From contig CM060837.1 of the NCBI GenBank assembly GCA_030762175.1, positions 9,442,001 through 9,506,000 of the forward strand: 64,000 nt of DNA, given 5' to 3'. A model generated the notes under the pieces. That model ran no database searches. It worked only from the letters and a program-made list of their open reading frames with translations, and had not been told where the DNA came from. The position numbers and the translations under genes are program-made. This DNA comes from Metallyticus violacea (taxonomy: Eukaryota > Arthropoda > Insecta > Mantodea > Metallyticidae). This document shows, piece after piece, positions 33,336-45,990 of the stretch (position 1 is the first letter of the stretch; the number at the start of each line of letters is the position of its first letter).

Positions 33336-36329
33336 GATGCCTATGAATTAATTTTTCATGTGTTATATTTTGATTGTTTAATCGAAATGTTTTACTATCA
33401 CTAAGAGCATTCTTTACATGATATTTGGTGCTCTTTAATAATAAAAAATTTAGCTATATGTCACAATAAACGTTAACTGCTGCAGTGGTGGAAAAATGTA
33501 TTGCACCACTTCCCTTCGCATTTGTAATTAGGAATTTTGCAATGATAAATATATAAAGCTTAGGTTTCCATTGTTGTTTATTTGTTGCGTGTGTATTCTT
33601 GTATCCATTGTTGGACTTCCAGGCGTATTTATTACTAATTGTTATCATTTTCTCACGATCAACAGATTTATTTGTAGTTGAGGCATTGCGGAGACAATAT
33701 AGGCAAAGGATTTGAATTAACGCTGAGAAAGAAAGGTGCTGTTCTTGCTTATTCTTCCATCGGTTCAAGCACTAGAACAGGTTTTTACCATTTCAGAAGT
33801 ACTAAAGAAATGTAGGGAGGAGGGAAATGCTTACCGGGGGAAAGGAATTCATAGTGTTGCGTCATCACAGAGATGGTTTCTGTATTTGCTCATCTTGTCA
33901 ATGCCATGTAGCTGCAAAAGATGGAGCTTATCCACATTACTTTCGCACTTTTAACGTAATTTGAAGTGTTCTATGGTTTAAATATTAATGTTAAAAGCCA
34001 CGTATTGAGTGTGATTTGTTGCAACCGGAGGTTTACTACCATATCGTAATGTAACTTGTTTTTTATTTATTTTAATTTGAAAATTTAAAGTTAACAAGAA
34101 CTAGAAATATCGAATCGATTTGTACTTGTTCACATTATGCGTAAGTGTTGTTGATTTTATTGAACCATTTAGTAGCTCGATGATATGGAGGTTAATTGAA
34201 AATTACAATGGAATTTGACGAAAGTGATAAAGGTTTTGAATGAGCTTCACCTGAGGCGTTTGAAGGGGCGACTGCTGCCTGAGGAATCTAAAAAACGGAA
34301 TGCTGGATAACGTCATTTATTCATAGCTTGGTGCAGGACAATTTGTGAAAATGTTATGTTGGTGTATTTTCTGGAAAAATCGAAGGTAATGAATGCTTCA
34401 ACATTATGGTTTATTTATTCCATGTTAAAGTGTTTGTTATATCTGAGTCACAGTGTTGATATCGAAGTTTGACCGCCTTCTTGAAAAGAAAATCTGTTGG
34501 GTATGTAGCAAAAAGTCCAGTGTTTTCACAAGAGAGAACGAAAGTAAATTTTGGTGGAAGCTCCTGATGCAGAATATTTAGATATAAACGTTGCGTAATA
34601 ATGGGCGTCACTGGTGCTTGTCGCAGAGACGAACTTGTGAAGATGGGGCTCGACGATACGAAGATAAAAAAACACACTCATCGTATTAGTTGCAGAGACC
34701 AAAACACGTCAGGCGAGAAGGTTTACAAGTGGGTGAGCATTCACAGAAAGTTCGACCGACATGTTGAACACAGCAGTTTATCTGTGAATTACAGAAATGA
34801 AAAGTGTACAGTGCAGCCAACTGTATTAATGCAATAAGATTGTTTGAAACCAGGCAACTCCTCAAGTTATACTGGACATTATTTTCGAAGCACTTTGTGA
34901 TGTTGGAGGAGATGACTGAAGTTAAAGAAACATGGCGGTTGCAGAGGGGCATCTGGGCAACTTCTTAAATAGTAAGGTCCAAACCTGCACTAGAATTATT
35001 GGAAAGGTGAAGACAGCAATAAGGGGATGTCAGGAATACATAAGGATTGTGTACGCCCAGTTACGAAGGATGCTGTTGTTTCATATCCTACTATTGTTTA
35101 TAAGGTGCCAGGAATTAGTGGTTAACTTTTCATATTAACAGCAAGTAATTTCCATTGCTTCAACAATTTCGTAACTTTATTCTATTCAATTGTGTGATAT
35201 GGTAAGACTGCTACTTTCATGGGTAATATACAAAACACTGTTGCAATGAAGGGTGCAAAGTTACTTTGCAGCTCTAATCTTCAGTTGATTTATTCCAGTC
35301 CGCTGAACTGCTGCTTTCAGTTCTAAAATTAGGTAGGCATTACTGTACGGTAGTATACAATCTTTTTACAATGCTCATTATAACTTACAAGTGATGTAAT
35401 ACACGAAGACATGTTAAAATTAAGGGCATTAAATCAGTTTTTGTGAAATTCTAGAAACAAATGGACAATGTGTGCTGATTGGAAATTGACTCCTCAAATA
35501 AAAAGTAAACGCTTTTCTGCAAGTTTTCTAGAAACCGTAAAACGTTATAAAGAGGCGAATTGCAGCAGCAACTGTAGAAACCCTGCTTGTGTCGCCTGTT
35601 TATCGAACTGGCTTTTCCGCGTTGTATGCTTCTTTTCCGCATTTTCGCTCTATTTGGCTGTGTGATATGGTTCGTTTATCAGTGCGGCGGTTCCGGACTT
35701 TTTAGCAGTAGCACGCAAGTTTCGTTCATTGCTGTGCGAGAAACATACTTTTCAGGGGCGCGCAGTAAACTTTTCACGCTGCAAGTGGAATATCCGGTTT
35801 GTTCATAATGCCTTACATTTGTGGCAATATGCAGCCAATAAAAACATGTTTACTTGCATTTTATTTATAAAATACTACACTAACGTTTCATTAATTCTTG
35901 AAGTCGTTCCTTTAAGACTCACATGCGCAAGCTTTAAGAAATGCGATACCTGTAAACTGTCGGAAGTATTTAAGGCTACTGAGGGGATCAACGACGCTAT
36001 TCACACAAAACTTTTACTAATGCCTGGAAATACAGGGGTGGAAAATTTTATTGCCTTATCCTTAACTCATTAATATTTTCATTAGAAACTTTTGCTTTTT
36101 TTATTAATTGTTTTTATTTCCTGCATATCCTTTCATGTTATTGTTATACGTTTTATTTTTATTCTGTACACATGGTTATTAAAATAGTAACAAAATATTT
36201 GCATAAAGAAGAAAAGTAAGATTGTAAATAAATTTGAATGTTTTTTATTATTTTAAAACATTCAGTATATAATGCGGCTAAGACGCACATTAGTCATATA
36301 TAGCATATTAAAAGTATACATTCCAAATT
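33336..36329. other. About 3 kb with no recognised element
   Basis: Intergenic- or intron-like sequence. Frames such as 34601-34837 plus, 35729-36073 plus and 34952-34686 minus have no domains I know and no splice-site support. This is one of the longest parts of the window free of recognisable transposons. Confidence 0.4.
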
Positions 36330-36605
36330 TTGAAAAACTCAGCTGCCTAATCGATAGCATTGTTTTGCTGGTCCACCACGAGCTTGAATCATTGCCTGGC
36401 CTCGTTTGCGCATTGTTAAAATGAAACTCTTAATGTATTCCTGTGTCAGTTCATGCAACCACACGTGCACAATTGTCTCTGCTGGAGTTCTCTTTTATTG
36501 TTTGACTTATTTCTTGCAATTGTATTCATCATAAACTTCCGGGATTTCTCAATCGGATCCAAGTCTGTGCTATTTCCAGGCCAGTCTAGCATGTTCATTC
36601 TGTTC
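36330..36605 (-). pseudogene. Tc1-like transposase C-terminal fragment
   Basis: The minus strand reads NMLDWPGNSTDLDPIEKS (usual WPxxSPDLNPIEN), then after a frame change EYIKSFILTMRKRGQAMIQA and RGGPAKQCY (usual SMPRRxxAVIxAKGGxTKY). Only the last quarter of the protein remains. Confidence 0.7.
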
Positions 36606-36663
36606 CCCCCCCCCTTAAGGAATGGATTTACTTTAATATGTTTAAATTTAATTTAAATACAAT

Positions 36664-37512
36664 TCACAAAAACTTTTTCTGAAAGTTATTACAGAGCGCT
36701 CTTACATATAAATATAATTCTCACACATATATTAGATTAATATTTCACATTTGCTATCTTCACGACGATGCTTATGTTAAATATAAAACATATACATCGT
36801 TATAAATACAGTTTATATGCTGAGTTAATTTGTCATTTTACTTTAGAACAACGCACAGAAAATTGAACGCAAGAGCGCTTTTTAATTTTTTTTTTAAAGT
36901 ATTCCCCTATCCAATTTCCTTAATTTTTAGAAACTATTTTTCTTATTTTATTTAAATGTTATTTACAGAATTTTGTTGTGAAGAATTTTGGTGCCGCTCG
37001 AGTGATTTTTAAATTTTGGGTTTCAGGTAACGCCCACTCCTAATGACCCGATTTCCCTGATTTTCAGGATCTAATTTTCCTTTTTCTTAATTCAATGATA
37101 TACGCCGAGTTTCGTTAAGAAAATTTAAATTCCGGCCGCTAGGATCAATTTTAAACTTTGCGCTAACCCCCACTCATAATGGCCACATTACCCTAATTTT
37201 TGGGAACTGCTTATATCAATTTATTTTAAAGAAATATGCCGAGTTTTGTTGAAAAAAAATTGCGGCCGCTAGAGCAAGTTTTGCCTTAGGCTAACCCCCA
37301 TCCCCAGCGGTCCAATTTGGGGTTAACGAACTCATGAATCGTTTGTTAATTGATGGTCATATGCGACCGTTAGAGCGTTAACACACACACATTTTCCATT
37401 TTTATTTTCAGTGCCTAATAGGTGGGATCAATGGAGATTAAAGAAAAGTGTTCAAAAATTATGTTATGGGTACAACCGCAATAGCTACTACATTCCTTCG
37501 AAATCCCCTAAA
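36664..37512 (+). repeat. Monomer-repeat family R1, copy 2 (left arm of giant inverted repeat)
   Basis: Starts TTTCTGAAAGTTATTACAGAG, passes through CATTTGCTATCTTCACGACG, then enters a tandem array. Units are anchored by GAGCG- or GAGTG-like text at about 36873, 37000, 37141, 37272 and 37372, spaced roughly 100-140 bp. Each unit contains TTTTTAAATTTTG-like text, then (A)CCCCCACTCxTAATGG, then CTATTTTTCTTATTTTATTT and CCGAGTTTxGTTGA. It ends with GTGCCTAATAGGTGGGATCA, GGGTACAACCGCAATAG and CTTCGAAATCCCCTAAA. No coding potential. Confidence 0.85.
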
Positions 37513-39069
37513 ATGTGGGTGACTTTCGGGTGTTCTACTGTACATGTCTAAAATCTTATTTTGTGTGTGGTTGCTTTACCGGCCTAAATGTCGATGCAGT
37601 GCTAAGTTTTCGTCGTGAACTAATGTTTAAATGTGAATTTCTGCAGATACTTGTACTAACATCCTCTAGTACAAGGGAGCGTCACTCGCTTCTTCCCTGC
37701 CCGATACGATGTCTTGCCGCAGACAGCTGTGGGCAGTAGTCGAAGTGTTTGAAACGGTCACTGAGCTAAGACAGCCCGTCCGCCCGCCCCCTCGGTTGCA
37801 CAAAGCAACATAACGGCCGTCCACAGAAATGAGAGCCCTCGCCTATTGTGCACGCAGTTCACAACCGTTGCTGTCCTATAATGTGCTATTATGGACCGGA
37901 AACGATTGCTTCAACACTCTCTCCCTTGCTTTCTGACGGTGACATTTCCTGACTCTCGCGGTGACATATTTTGTTCACAGGAGGGACAGTTTTACTTAAA
38001 CCAGAGGTTTGGATATTTTCTCTGATTACGCAACCAGGACACCAAATACGTTTGAGCTCTGCACACTCAGAAAGTTTCCGGATATTAATTATAATTTGAA
38101 GCTTACGGCCGCTTTCGTGGCTAGTAATATGGAGGTCCTGGATTCGAGTACTGCTCAGTTCTGTTTTTTTTTTTTCGGAGTTTTTCTAGTGGACATGTAT
38201 GCTCAAACATCATCTTTTTAGCTTCAGTAGATCCAAGTTTACTGCTGCTCTAATTTTACGTGTTCAATAACTGATTATCCCGATGTCATGAGACTCTCCA
38301 GTACATACACGACGACAACACATTCAACTTTCTGGCGGCATGATTGCGCTGGGTTTGTATAGATGTAAACTGCTATACAGACGGTACAGATAGTACCTCC
38401 GGGAGGGTAAAGTAGACACGGGAGGAAATAAACGGGGTCCTTAGCACGTTTCCCGATAGAATACCCCGATGCCGACACTTTCGATATTAACAGAATCAGC
38501 GGAATAGAGCGAAAAGTTCGTCCATCCCAGCATTTGCTTAAGTGACATGGGTAAATGAAGGAAAAAATCCAATGTCAGGATTGTTGGCCCAATGTGATCT
38601 ACAGTGTTACGCCTAAGCGAGCCCGCTTGATTATTCCTGCATTTATTACGCCCCATATGCCGATTTTCTTGTGACCTTGTATGCTTTCACGTTTAAACTG
38701 ACTCAACTTCCGAAGATGAACCGATGCTTCAGAATAACAAGTTTTTAAAACGATGTCAGAAATGTGTGGATGAAGCAGGACAACACAGGGCGCGATCACG
38801 AGAGCTTGAATCAGTTACATTCACTTCAGGAGTTATCGTTCTGACTGCTGACCCGCCAGCTGCCGTGAAACGCACGACAAAACTATGAAAGATCCAGTAG
38901 TTAAGACCAAAGATGGGTAAGAATACAGGATTGTTTTCCAAATAATTTGAATGTCTGCAATGGCTACTTATCAAATAAATAGAATAATTACGAATAACAG
39001 GTTGTGTAAGAACTTTTTTTCATCTTTGTTTTTTTCACATCTGAGTGAAAAGGGGGGGGGGTGTTATTC
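37513..39069. other. Spacer between R1 arms, including a GC-rich patch
   Basis: About 1.55 kb. Contains a GC-richer region at about 37670-37870 (CCCGTCCGCCCGCCCCCTCG) and minus-strand frames at 38656-38441 and 38799-38599 that I do not recognise. It could be unique sequence or the body of a composite element carried between the arms. Confidence 0.35.
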
Positions 39070-39910
39070 TTGAGTTCGTGAATGTTCCCATAGAATGTTT
39101 AGTCTTAACGAATTCCAAAACATTGCGGTTGTACCCATGAAAAGAGTTTTGAAAATTTTCTTCAAGTCCTCATCGATCCTGCCTACTAGGCATGGAAAAT
39201 GACAATGAATACCATGTATATATATACACATACACACGTATACATACATCACATTGTATGTGTGTGTCTTAACGTTCTAGCGTCCGCAATTTTTATTTTT
39301 TTCTCAGCGAAACTCGAATAATGTCATTAAAAATAATTAATAAAATAGTTAACGAAAATCAGCCAAACAAGATAATAAGGAATGGGGACTTACCTGAAAC
39401 TTAAATTTAAAAATCGTTCTAGCGGCACTAATATTTTTTTTTTCTGCAACGAAACTCCGTATATACCATTTAAATACAGCAAGAAAAATAATGTCTGAAA
39501 ACCAGGGAAATCGAACCAATAATAGTGGAGGTCTACCTGAAACCCAAAATTTAAAAATCGCCTTACGGCATCGATTATTATTTTTCACAACAAAACTCGG
39601 TACGTACAATTTAAATAAAGTAAGGAAAATAGTTTCTGAAAATTAGGGAAATTGGACCATTAGGAGTTGGGCTGTATATGAAAATCGAAACTTAAAAATC
39701 ACTCTTAGCGTTTAATTTTTTCTCAATTGTTTCACAATAAAAGGGCAAATTAACTCAGCATTTTTAAACTGTATTTATAACGATACATATGTTGTATATT
39801 TAGCAAAAGTATCGTCATGAAGATAGCAACTGTCAAATATTAATGTGTGAGAAATATATTTGATGTAACTGGCGCTATGTAATAACCTTCAGAAATAGTT
39901 TGCATTATAT
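39070..39910 (-). repeat. Monomer-repeat family R1, copy 3 (right arm of giant inverted repeat)
   Basis: Reverse-complement homologue of 36664-37512. Plus-strand landmarks in mirror order: GCGGTTGTACCCATGAAAAG, CATCGATCCTGCCTACTAGG, unit anchors near 39274, 39413, 39555 and 39705, then TTAACTCAGCATTTTTAAAC, TATCGTCATGAAGATAGCAA and TAATAACCTTCAGAAATAG. The order is preserved to both ends. Divergence from copy 2 is visible by eye, so it is not a recent duplicate. Confidence 0.85.
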
Positions 39911-42185
39911 GTTTTAACTGCAATAATATTTACATTAAATTTCAAAGCTACTGAATCGACGGAGCTTTCAATTGTTTATTGTTAAGTATATATTTGCTTA
40001 GTACATGGTAGTTGTTTTTAAACAGTAACCGTTTTTGTTTTATTGGTAGGTATATACTTCTTAAGGGCTCAGTTCATAAACATGGTTACACACAATTTTT
40101 TTTAAAAATATCCTTATCACAGTATAGCTTTGTCACTGGTAATATATTTTATTCAGTTAATAGCATAGCATTAATTTTAGTGGTTTAGTCTCAATAATTA
40201 ATAATAATAATAATACCAACTACTCTAGAAATGTGCTTTCTCTTTTTTAATACTTATAGACTGCAAGAATTCTAATTTTGTTCCCCTAATACTACACAGT
40301 AATGCCAAAACTTATTTCATTTCATTAATTAATAAGGCCTAATTTGTATTTTATTTTCCTATTTAAAGTTTTTCACCTTGATGAGTATTCCCTTAATTTG
40401 CTTACCTCGTGCTTGGGGACTTTTATTTATTTCATATTATATCTTAAATAGCGTATTCACATGTTATGGTTTGTAATATCGTACACATCCTTTGTTATTT
40501 GCCAGCTGTTGCCAAGACGACATAGCTGGCAGCAAAGGCAAAATGTCATTTTAAATTCAATGTGAATCACAGCAATAAAACGCTTTGTGCTGGTGTGTTC
40601 TCCGGTTGTAATTCCTGAGACCTTTACAAAACCAGGCCTGCCATCTTCTTAACGATAGAAATCGCTAGCACATTCTTGTCATACTCCATGTTAGAGCAGC
40701 TTCTGTTGACGTTTACAAGAATATGTGCTTGCACTAAAGAAAAAAACAGCTTTATTTTGTTTCACGTGGGTTTAGAGTTGTAGAAATGTGGTCATCTGAA
40801 AGGTGATAACGTGTTTTAAGAATATTATGCTAAACTTGGCGAACATTTTACAAATTTTCAGAAATTTTCTGATTTTAGGACACTTAAGAAATTTAATAAG
40901 AATATAATACCCTGCTTGTTAAAATTTGCAGTTTCCATAAGAGACGCGTTAAATCTACACGACATTTTCTCAGAAGGAGCAACACAGGGCAGCAGGCAGT
41001 AGGTGTCTAATTGAGGGAGACCGAGAATCTGGTTGTCATTCCGAAAGCATTGTGTTGCTAAATGCATCTACAGCGATCGAGGTAGGACAGTTCAGAAACA
41101 ACTGAATGAGAAAGCAAATCAATTTCGCACGACTATCATGAACATGCACAATGTGTTACAATTTTAATGACCAGCCGTGTATATGCAATACACATTTACA
41201 CTAGAAATATACAGTGTCAAATGTAACTGTTTATTTTTTATTATTGTTTGTTTATTTTTATCACTTAGTTTGTAATTTTCTACTTCATATGCAATGAATG
41301 CATTATAAATGGTTAAAATTAGGCCTAAGTTCATTCACTATGAAAGGTAATGAGCCTTTATCCTTCTCTTTTTCCTTTACAAAACAGTTTACATTTTGTA
41401 AAATCCTTTTCTTGCATTGCAATTTAGGTCTTCCACGTAAAGCAGGCATTCAGGCTTATGTACCTTTTTAAAGCAATATTGCTAACAGTAGTTGCAACGA
41501 TCAACATGTAAGTTGGGGCGTCATTTTGTACTCGCCCATGTTATCCCCTCATTAATGAGTCGGATAGTTGTTGCCTCATCTTGTGCTCTTAGAATTCCGC
41601 TGGCTTTCGATGCGCTCCGTACCCAGCCTTCTCGCAACCAAAACACAGGTCCGAAACATGGGCGGACAATCTCGGCATGGGAAGAAGTTTCTCTGTTCTA
41701 ATACACTTCTCAGCTAACACACATCAAGATATCCGGGAACTATGACATCCGGACATGTTTGCTGCGATCATGGCTTTATACAGAAACTCATTTCGAGTAT
41801 TTATATACATCGGCGTTAACAAAGTGTGCGTATAACTGTAGGGAATTGTTTAATTTCGTTATGAGGCGCTGTTCCAATATTGAGATTCCTTTGTATGTTG
41901 TGCCTTTGTCGCGCACTTGACACTTTTCCATCGGCGGTATAAGCATTTCCATAGTTATCCAGCATGTACTTTCGCGGTTAAAGAACTTGTGAATGAAGTC
42001 ATCTTCGTGTTCAATGTTCACCTGAAACAGTAACTGCAAAATGGAACTGGTGTGAAATAAAATCGCAGCATATATGAGTGCACCGAAGCAATGAAATATT
42101 CAAGTGAATATTGTAATAAAAGATAAAGCCAATGTGCAGCATAACAAAACATGCGAGGGGCATTCAGAAAGTTTTGCAAGTGTCA
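39911..42185. other. About 2.3 kb with nothing recognised
   Basis: Very AT-rich to about 40500. Frames at 41492-41701 plus, 41067-40858 minus and 42039-41788 minus are short and unrecognised. Confidence 0.4.
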
Positions 42186-42960
42186 TTTTAAAGTCTAAGC
42201 TAAGGAATGAATGCGAAAAGTTATTCTCACAATCCTTCAAAGTTCTCTCCATTTCTCTCCACACACAGTTGTAGACGGTGCAAAAGCACTACGAGATATT
42301 GTCAACACAGCTGAATTTATAGCTTGAGCAAGGTCCTCGTTAAAAGGTTTTCCAGCAATGTAAGCTTTAACTGGAGGAAGCAACCAGAAGTTGCATGGTG
42401 CAAGGTCGAGGCTGTAAGGTGGATGTTCAAGCAACTGGGCTTTGGCAACTTCCGGTTTTTCTCAAATTTGCAGCTGTTCTGTAAGGAGACGCATTGTCGT
42501 GCAAAAGCAACAGTTCCTATTTTTGAACGCTGCCGTCTCAACTCTTCAAATAAAGAATCCAAAATATAAGTGTCATAGTATTCTCCATTCATTGTCATTC
42601 CTTCTGACATACAGTCAACCACCAATGGTCCTTCACAGTTGAAGAAAACAGCGAACCTTCACTTCCGAGAACGAAAATCTTGTCGAAGAACAACCGGTCT
42701 TGGGTCATTCTCATTTACCCACACGCAGTTCTGAGCTTTATTTGAAGTGATATAGTAATAAAACCAACTACACACTCGATCATCATGAACAGCTACCAAG
42801 TCCTCGCTCTTTCACTTGCTTATAGCTTGTGAAAATGTAGAATGTAAGGCTTCTTTACTAATATTCATGATTTTTCACCAGCTGTTAACACAGGACTGAA
42901 CTCAACAGACTGTACGTCAGTGCTTTGCAAGTTTACACTGAACTTATGCACATTTTGATA
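42186..42960 (-). pseudogene. mariner transposase relic
   Basis: Minus-strand order: CVWVNENDPRPVVLRQDFRS, AVFFNCEGPLVVDCMSEGMT, MNGEYYDTYILDSLFEELRR, HDNASPYRTAANLRKTG (about 42501-42452, catalytic Asp block), LEHPPYSLDLAPCNFWLLP and VKAYIAGKPFNEDLAQAINS. Good block order, with one clear frame change near 42480 and a degenerate N-terminus. The C-terminal 61-65 codons are intact. Confidence 0.8.
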
Positions 42961-43529
42961 GCTTAAGGTACAGCTGCGTTTGTTACATCAATAGATGGAT
43001 TACAAAACTTATTGAATTCCCCTCTTATCTACTCCACCTCTAAGAAATACATTCTCATCTGCGATTTATTGTAAGCACGAGCTAACAAAAGACAAAGATG
43101 TTAAACTGATTTCAGTATGCGCTCATTGCATCAACTAGTTTTTCTAGGGTTAAGTACGAAAATGCCAAACTACGAGTGGTGGTTGACCCATTGTAAAAAT
43201 TAAAATATATACATCCCCTTTACGTATCGACAACCTTTCAATTTAAAATTGTGTAATTTAAAACATACGTTATCATTTCCTGTAATTCATTGCTATTAAC
43301 TAAAGTGTCTTTGGCATGAATGATGTAAAAATGTAAGTTATATAGTATTGATCGAAATATGGGGGAAAAAAAGTAGCAGCCTAATTCGTCACCATTTAAA
43401 GTTTTCTGATAGATAAATATGAAAGAAAAATTATATTACATGAAAATTGGACATTATTATTTTTATTGCAGAATACAGAGGTACCTAAGATGTTCTAAAA
43501 GTCTCGGCCTACCCACGAATGAATAAATG

Positions 43530-43806
43530 AATGGTGTTTAACACCCGTTTTTGCTACAGAGGCACCACAGGTGATGGACACTGGTGATACATGAGATGAA
43601 ATGATAAATTGGGAAAGGATTTATTTTTAAGAAAGGAAACGTTCCAGGCCTAAGTTTAGCTACCTCCCCGGCATCTGCCATTTATGAGGACTGAGGAAAA
43701 CCTGGAAAAAACCTCAGTCAGGGGGGACGGTCCTGGCGGGATTCCAACCCCAGACCTCCCGCTCACGAGACCGCGTCTTAACGACCTCGGCCACCCGTGG
43801 CGGTCT
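43530..43806 (-). repeat. SINE-A copy inserted in the mariner 3' region
   Basis: Full-length SINE-A. The head on the minus strand is CCACGGGTGGCCGAGGTCGT and the B-box region is GGGGTTGGAATCCCGCC. The tail on the plus strand is GTGTTTAACACCCGTTTTTG. A target-site duplication is not evident. Confidence 0.85.
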
Positions 43807-43849
43807 GTCCAAGAAATTATTTAAAATAAATGTTTTTTCTTCCTCCCCC

Positions 43850-44707
43850 AACATAATCACCTTATAAATCAATACATTTAATCCAACAATTTTCCAACTT
43901 TTTAATACTCTCAGTGAAATAAGATTTGTTCAACTAACAGCCAAATACAGCGAATAGACGGACGTGAAAGCGAACATCAGCAAAATTCCAGATGTGTGTG
44001 AAAGCGGAGTATGGTGATGGAACAGAACTTTCTTTTTCGTAATGTGTGGACGTTTAACTCAATATCATCCTTCAGTTGGCCCAGTAGTGAAGCATAATAT
44101 TCCCCAGTGATGGGTCTAACCTTCTGGAGATAGTCTACGAACACCATACCACGAGAATCCCAGAAAACCATAGCCATGATTTTTGCCTCAGATGGAAACG
44201 TTTTTGTTTTCTTTGGCGCACTTTCACCTGTTGCCACCCACTGTTTGGACCGCTTGTTCTTCACTAGCGTGTAATGATGAATGCATGTTTCGGCAACTGT
44301 AATGAAACGTCGAAGAAACTCACTGAAGTTATGTTTAAACAAATGTAAACTCTTGAGAAATGTTCATTAGGATACGTTTTTGGTTCATTGTTAAGAAACG
44401 CGGCACCCATCGAGCGGAAAGCTTTCTCATGCACAAAACCTCGTGTAAAATGTAGTGGGCATGGCGTATCGATGTTTTTACAATGTCAGCCAGTTCGCTG
44501 ATCATTTTGAAAGGATGTGCGAGCACATTTAAATTCAGCAGCCCACTTTTCAACCGTCAAAAACCAAGGGAAAGAATACTTTAACATTAAATCTAACTCC
44601 TTTTGTATTTTTGTTCGTGTTAAATGCTTAAAAACGAAGTACTTTATCACGTTCAGTGTAATCCATTTGTTGAAAATTTCCGCGTCTAAAACTTTATAGC
44701 GCGCCAT
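43850..44707 (-). pseudogene. mariner transposase relic inside the TIR-bounded element
   Basis: Minus-strand order: MARYKVLDAEIFNKWITLNV (from 44707), WFLTVEKWAAEFKCARTSFQ and NDQRTG, ISELADIVKTSIRHAHYILH, MRKLSARWVPRFLTMNQKR, NKRSKQWVATGESAPKKTK, MAMVFWDSRGMVFVDYLQKV, RPITGEYYASLLGQLKDDI, a worn catalytic HHDNAPxH region, and TESIKKLENCWIKCIDL then GDYVGG. All domains are present in order, but at least three frameshifts and several stops break it. It is one of the most complete relics here. Confidence 0.85.
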
Positions 44708-44870
44708 CTATCATGGTAATTTGACCGTTTTCACGACATCTCTGAATCACGCCGAGAACTTTTAGATCACCCCTAAAGCACGTTTGAATAAGTAACTGTA
44801 CTTATAGTTCTATCTTAAGGTGGATACACCGTTATTTCTTCATAGGAAATGTCCATACATTCCTCAGTAT

Positions 44871-44894
44871 AAAAAAAAAAAAAAAAAAAAAAAA
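44871..44894. repeat. Poly-A run
   Basis: Twenty-four consecutive A, not attached to a recognised SINE or LINE tail. Confidence 0.95.
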
Positions 44895-45088
44895 GGATAC
44901 GCGAATCTCAGGTTGAAGGGCATGCAAGAGCGTATCACCCAGTTATGTGTGCATACATATCTACCTCGTTAAAGTGAAAGGCGAGTTTTATTGGCACTTG
45001 CAGACAGCGGAACAGAAAACTGATTTCTGTTCAGGAATAGCGTGACAATCCGTGCCCATGCGTAAAGGCAGAAGTAGACTCTTAGATG

Positions 45089-45345
45089 TACAGTGCCTAG
45101 CAAAAGTTGACAGGTTTACTCCCCATGATAACGCCACTTTTTGCATTAACTTCTGCTCAACACCTTCTTGGCATGGAAGAAAACTCTAAAACTCTTCTTT
45201 TATAGTGTACCCGCAGATGCTCAATCTGATTTGAATCTGTCAACTGAGCAGCCCACTCAAGTATTGCAGCATTACCTAGACACATCATGTGCTTTGGCGT
45301 TATCATGCATGTAAAGCAATTGGAACAGAAAGCAACACACTCCAC
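45089..45345 (-). pseudogene. Tc1-like C-terminal fragment ending in its terminal repeat
   Basis: The minus strand has HDNAKAHDVS in one frame, then ILEWAAQLTDSNQIEHLRVH (usual LEWPAQSPDLNPIEHLW), then MPRRC-AEVNAKSGV (usual SMPRRxxAVIxAKGG). It ends with AACTTTTGCTAGGCACTGTA (45108-45089), a classic Tc1-type terminus. The rest of the element is missing. Confidence 0.65.
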
Positions 45346-45439
45346 CTTGAATTTGTTTTACCTGTTTGCATCGATTGTTTCTCGTATCAAAACGAGTTCT
45401 GATGTCCTATTTGCTAATAGGTAATTCCTTCCTATGCCT

Positions 45440-45990
45440 TGATGATACCCCCTTTGAATGTTTGACTTTCAGTCTTTTTGCGTTCTCAGGTTGCTCACCT
45501 GTGCAGGAGTGGCGAACAACTCATGGAAGTGTAATATAGTGTGTTGTGGCGTTTCTGCCGTTGCAATTATAGTTCCATACTTTTGTAAAGAAGGAAACCG
45601 TACTGTGAACTAAACACACACAACTTTCAGATGAAACTGAGTTTTGGTTCCAGCAGGATGGTGCAACAGCTCACACCGCTCATGAAACAAGCAACACACT
45701 GCGGATCCTGGACGCATAATTTCTCGATTTGCTGATCTGCTGATGCGGACTATTTGGGGGAGGGGTGATTGAAGGGCATTGTGACAGGCCACGGACAATC
45801 ATGCAGTTAAAAGAAAACGTAACTCGTGAAATTAATTCATCATGTTTTGTTGCAGCGAGTTATGGTGAACTTCCAGAGCCGATTAAACGAATGTGTATGT
45901 TGTCATAGAACCCACTTAAAAGTGTGATACTTTTTGGTGCATGTGAGATACATCATGTGGGAATATTTCTAGCGAAGACCCGACAAAGAA
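45440..45990 (+). pseudogene. Tc1/mariner-superfamily C-terminal relic
   Basis: The plus strand reads ETEFWFQQDGATAHTAHETS from about 45634, then a worn ISRFADLLMRTIWG-type stretch, and RPRTIMQLKENVTREINSS then GELPEPIKRM. These equal the QQDGATAHTA catalytic block and the following LKENIREEIA and RL/RC region of insect transposases. Truncated at its 5' side. Confidence 0.65.

Larger units (their letters stand above)
43485..44775 (-). mobile_element. Decayed mariner element with both terminal inverted repeats recognisable
   Basis: Terminal repeats: 5' end (minus strand) GGTGATCTAAAAGTTCTCGG at about 44766-44747; 3' end (plus strand) GATGTTCTAAAAGTCTCGGC at about 43490-43510. They share TCTAAAAGT and CTCGG. 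The transposase relic fills the interior, and a SINE-A lies between the coding end and the 3' terminal repeat. Confidence 0.7.

Noticed and set aside
36873..37380. CRISPR-like array
   Set aside because: Units are ~130 bp, diverged and contiguous, without short identical repeats and unique spacers; this is a tandem monomer array.
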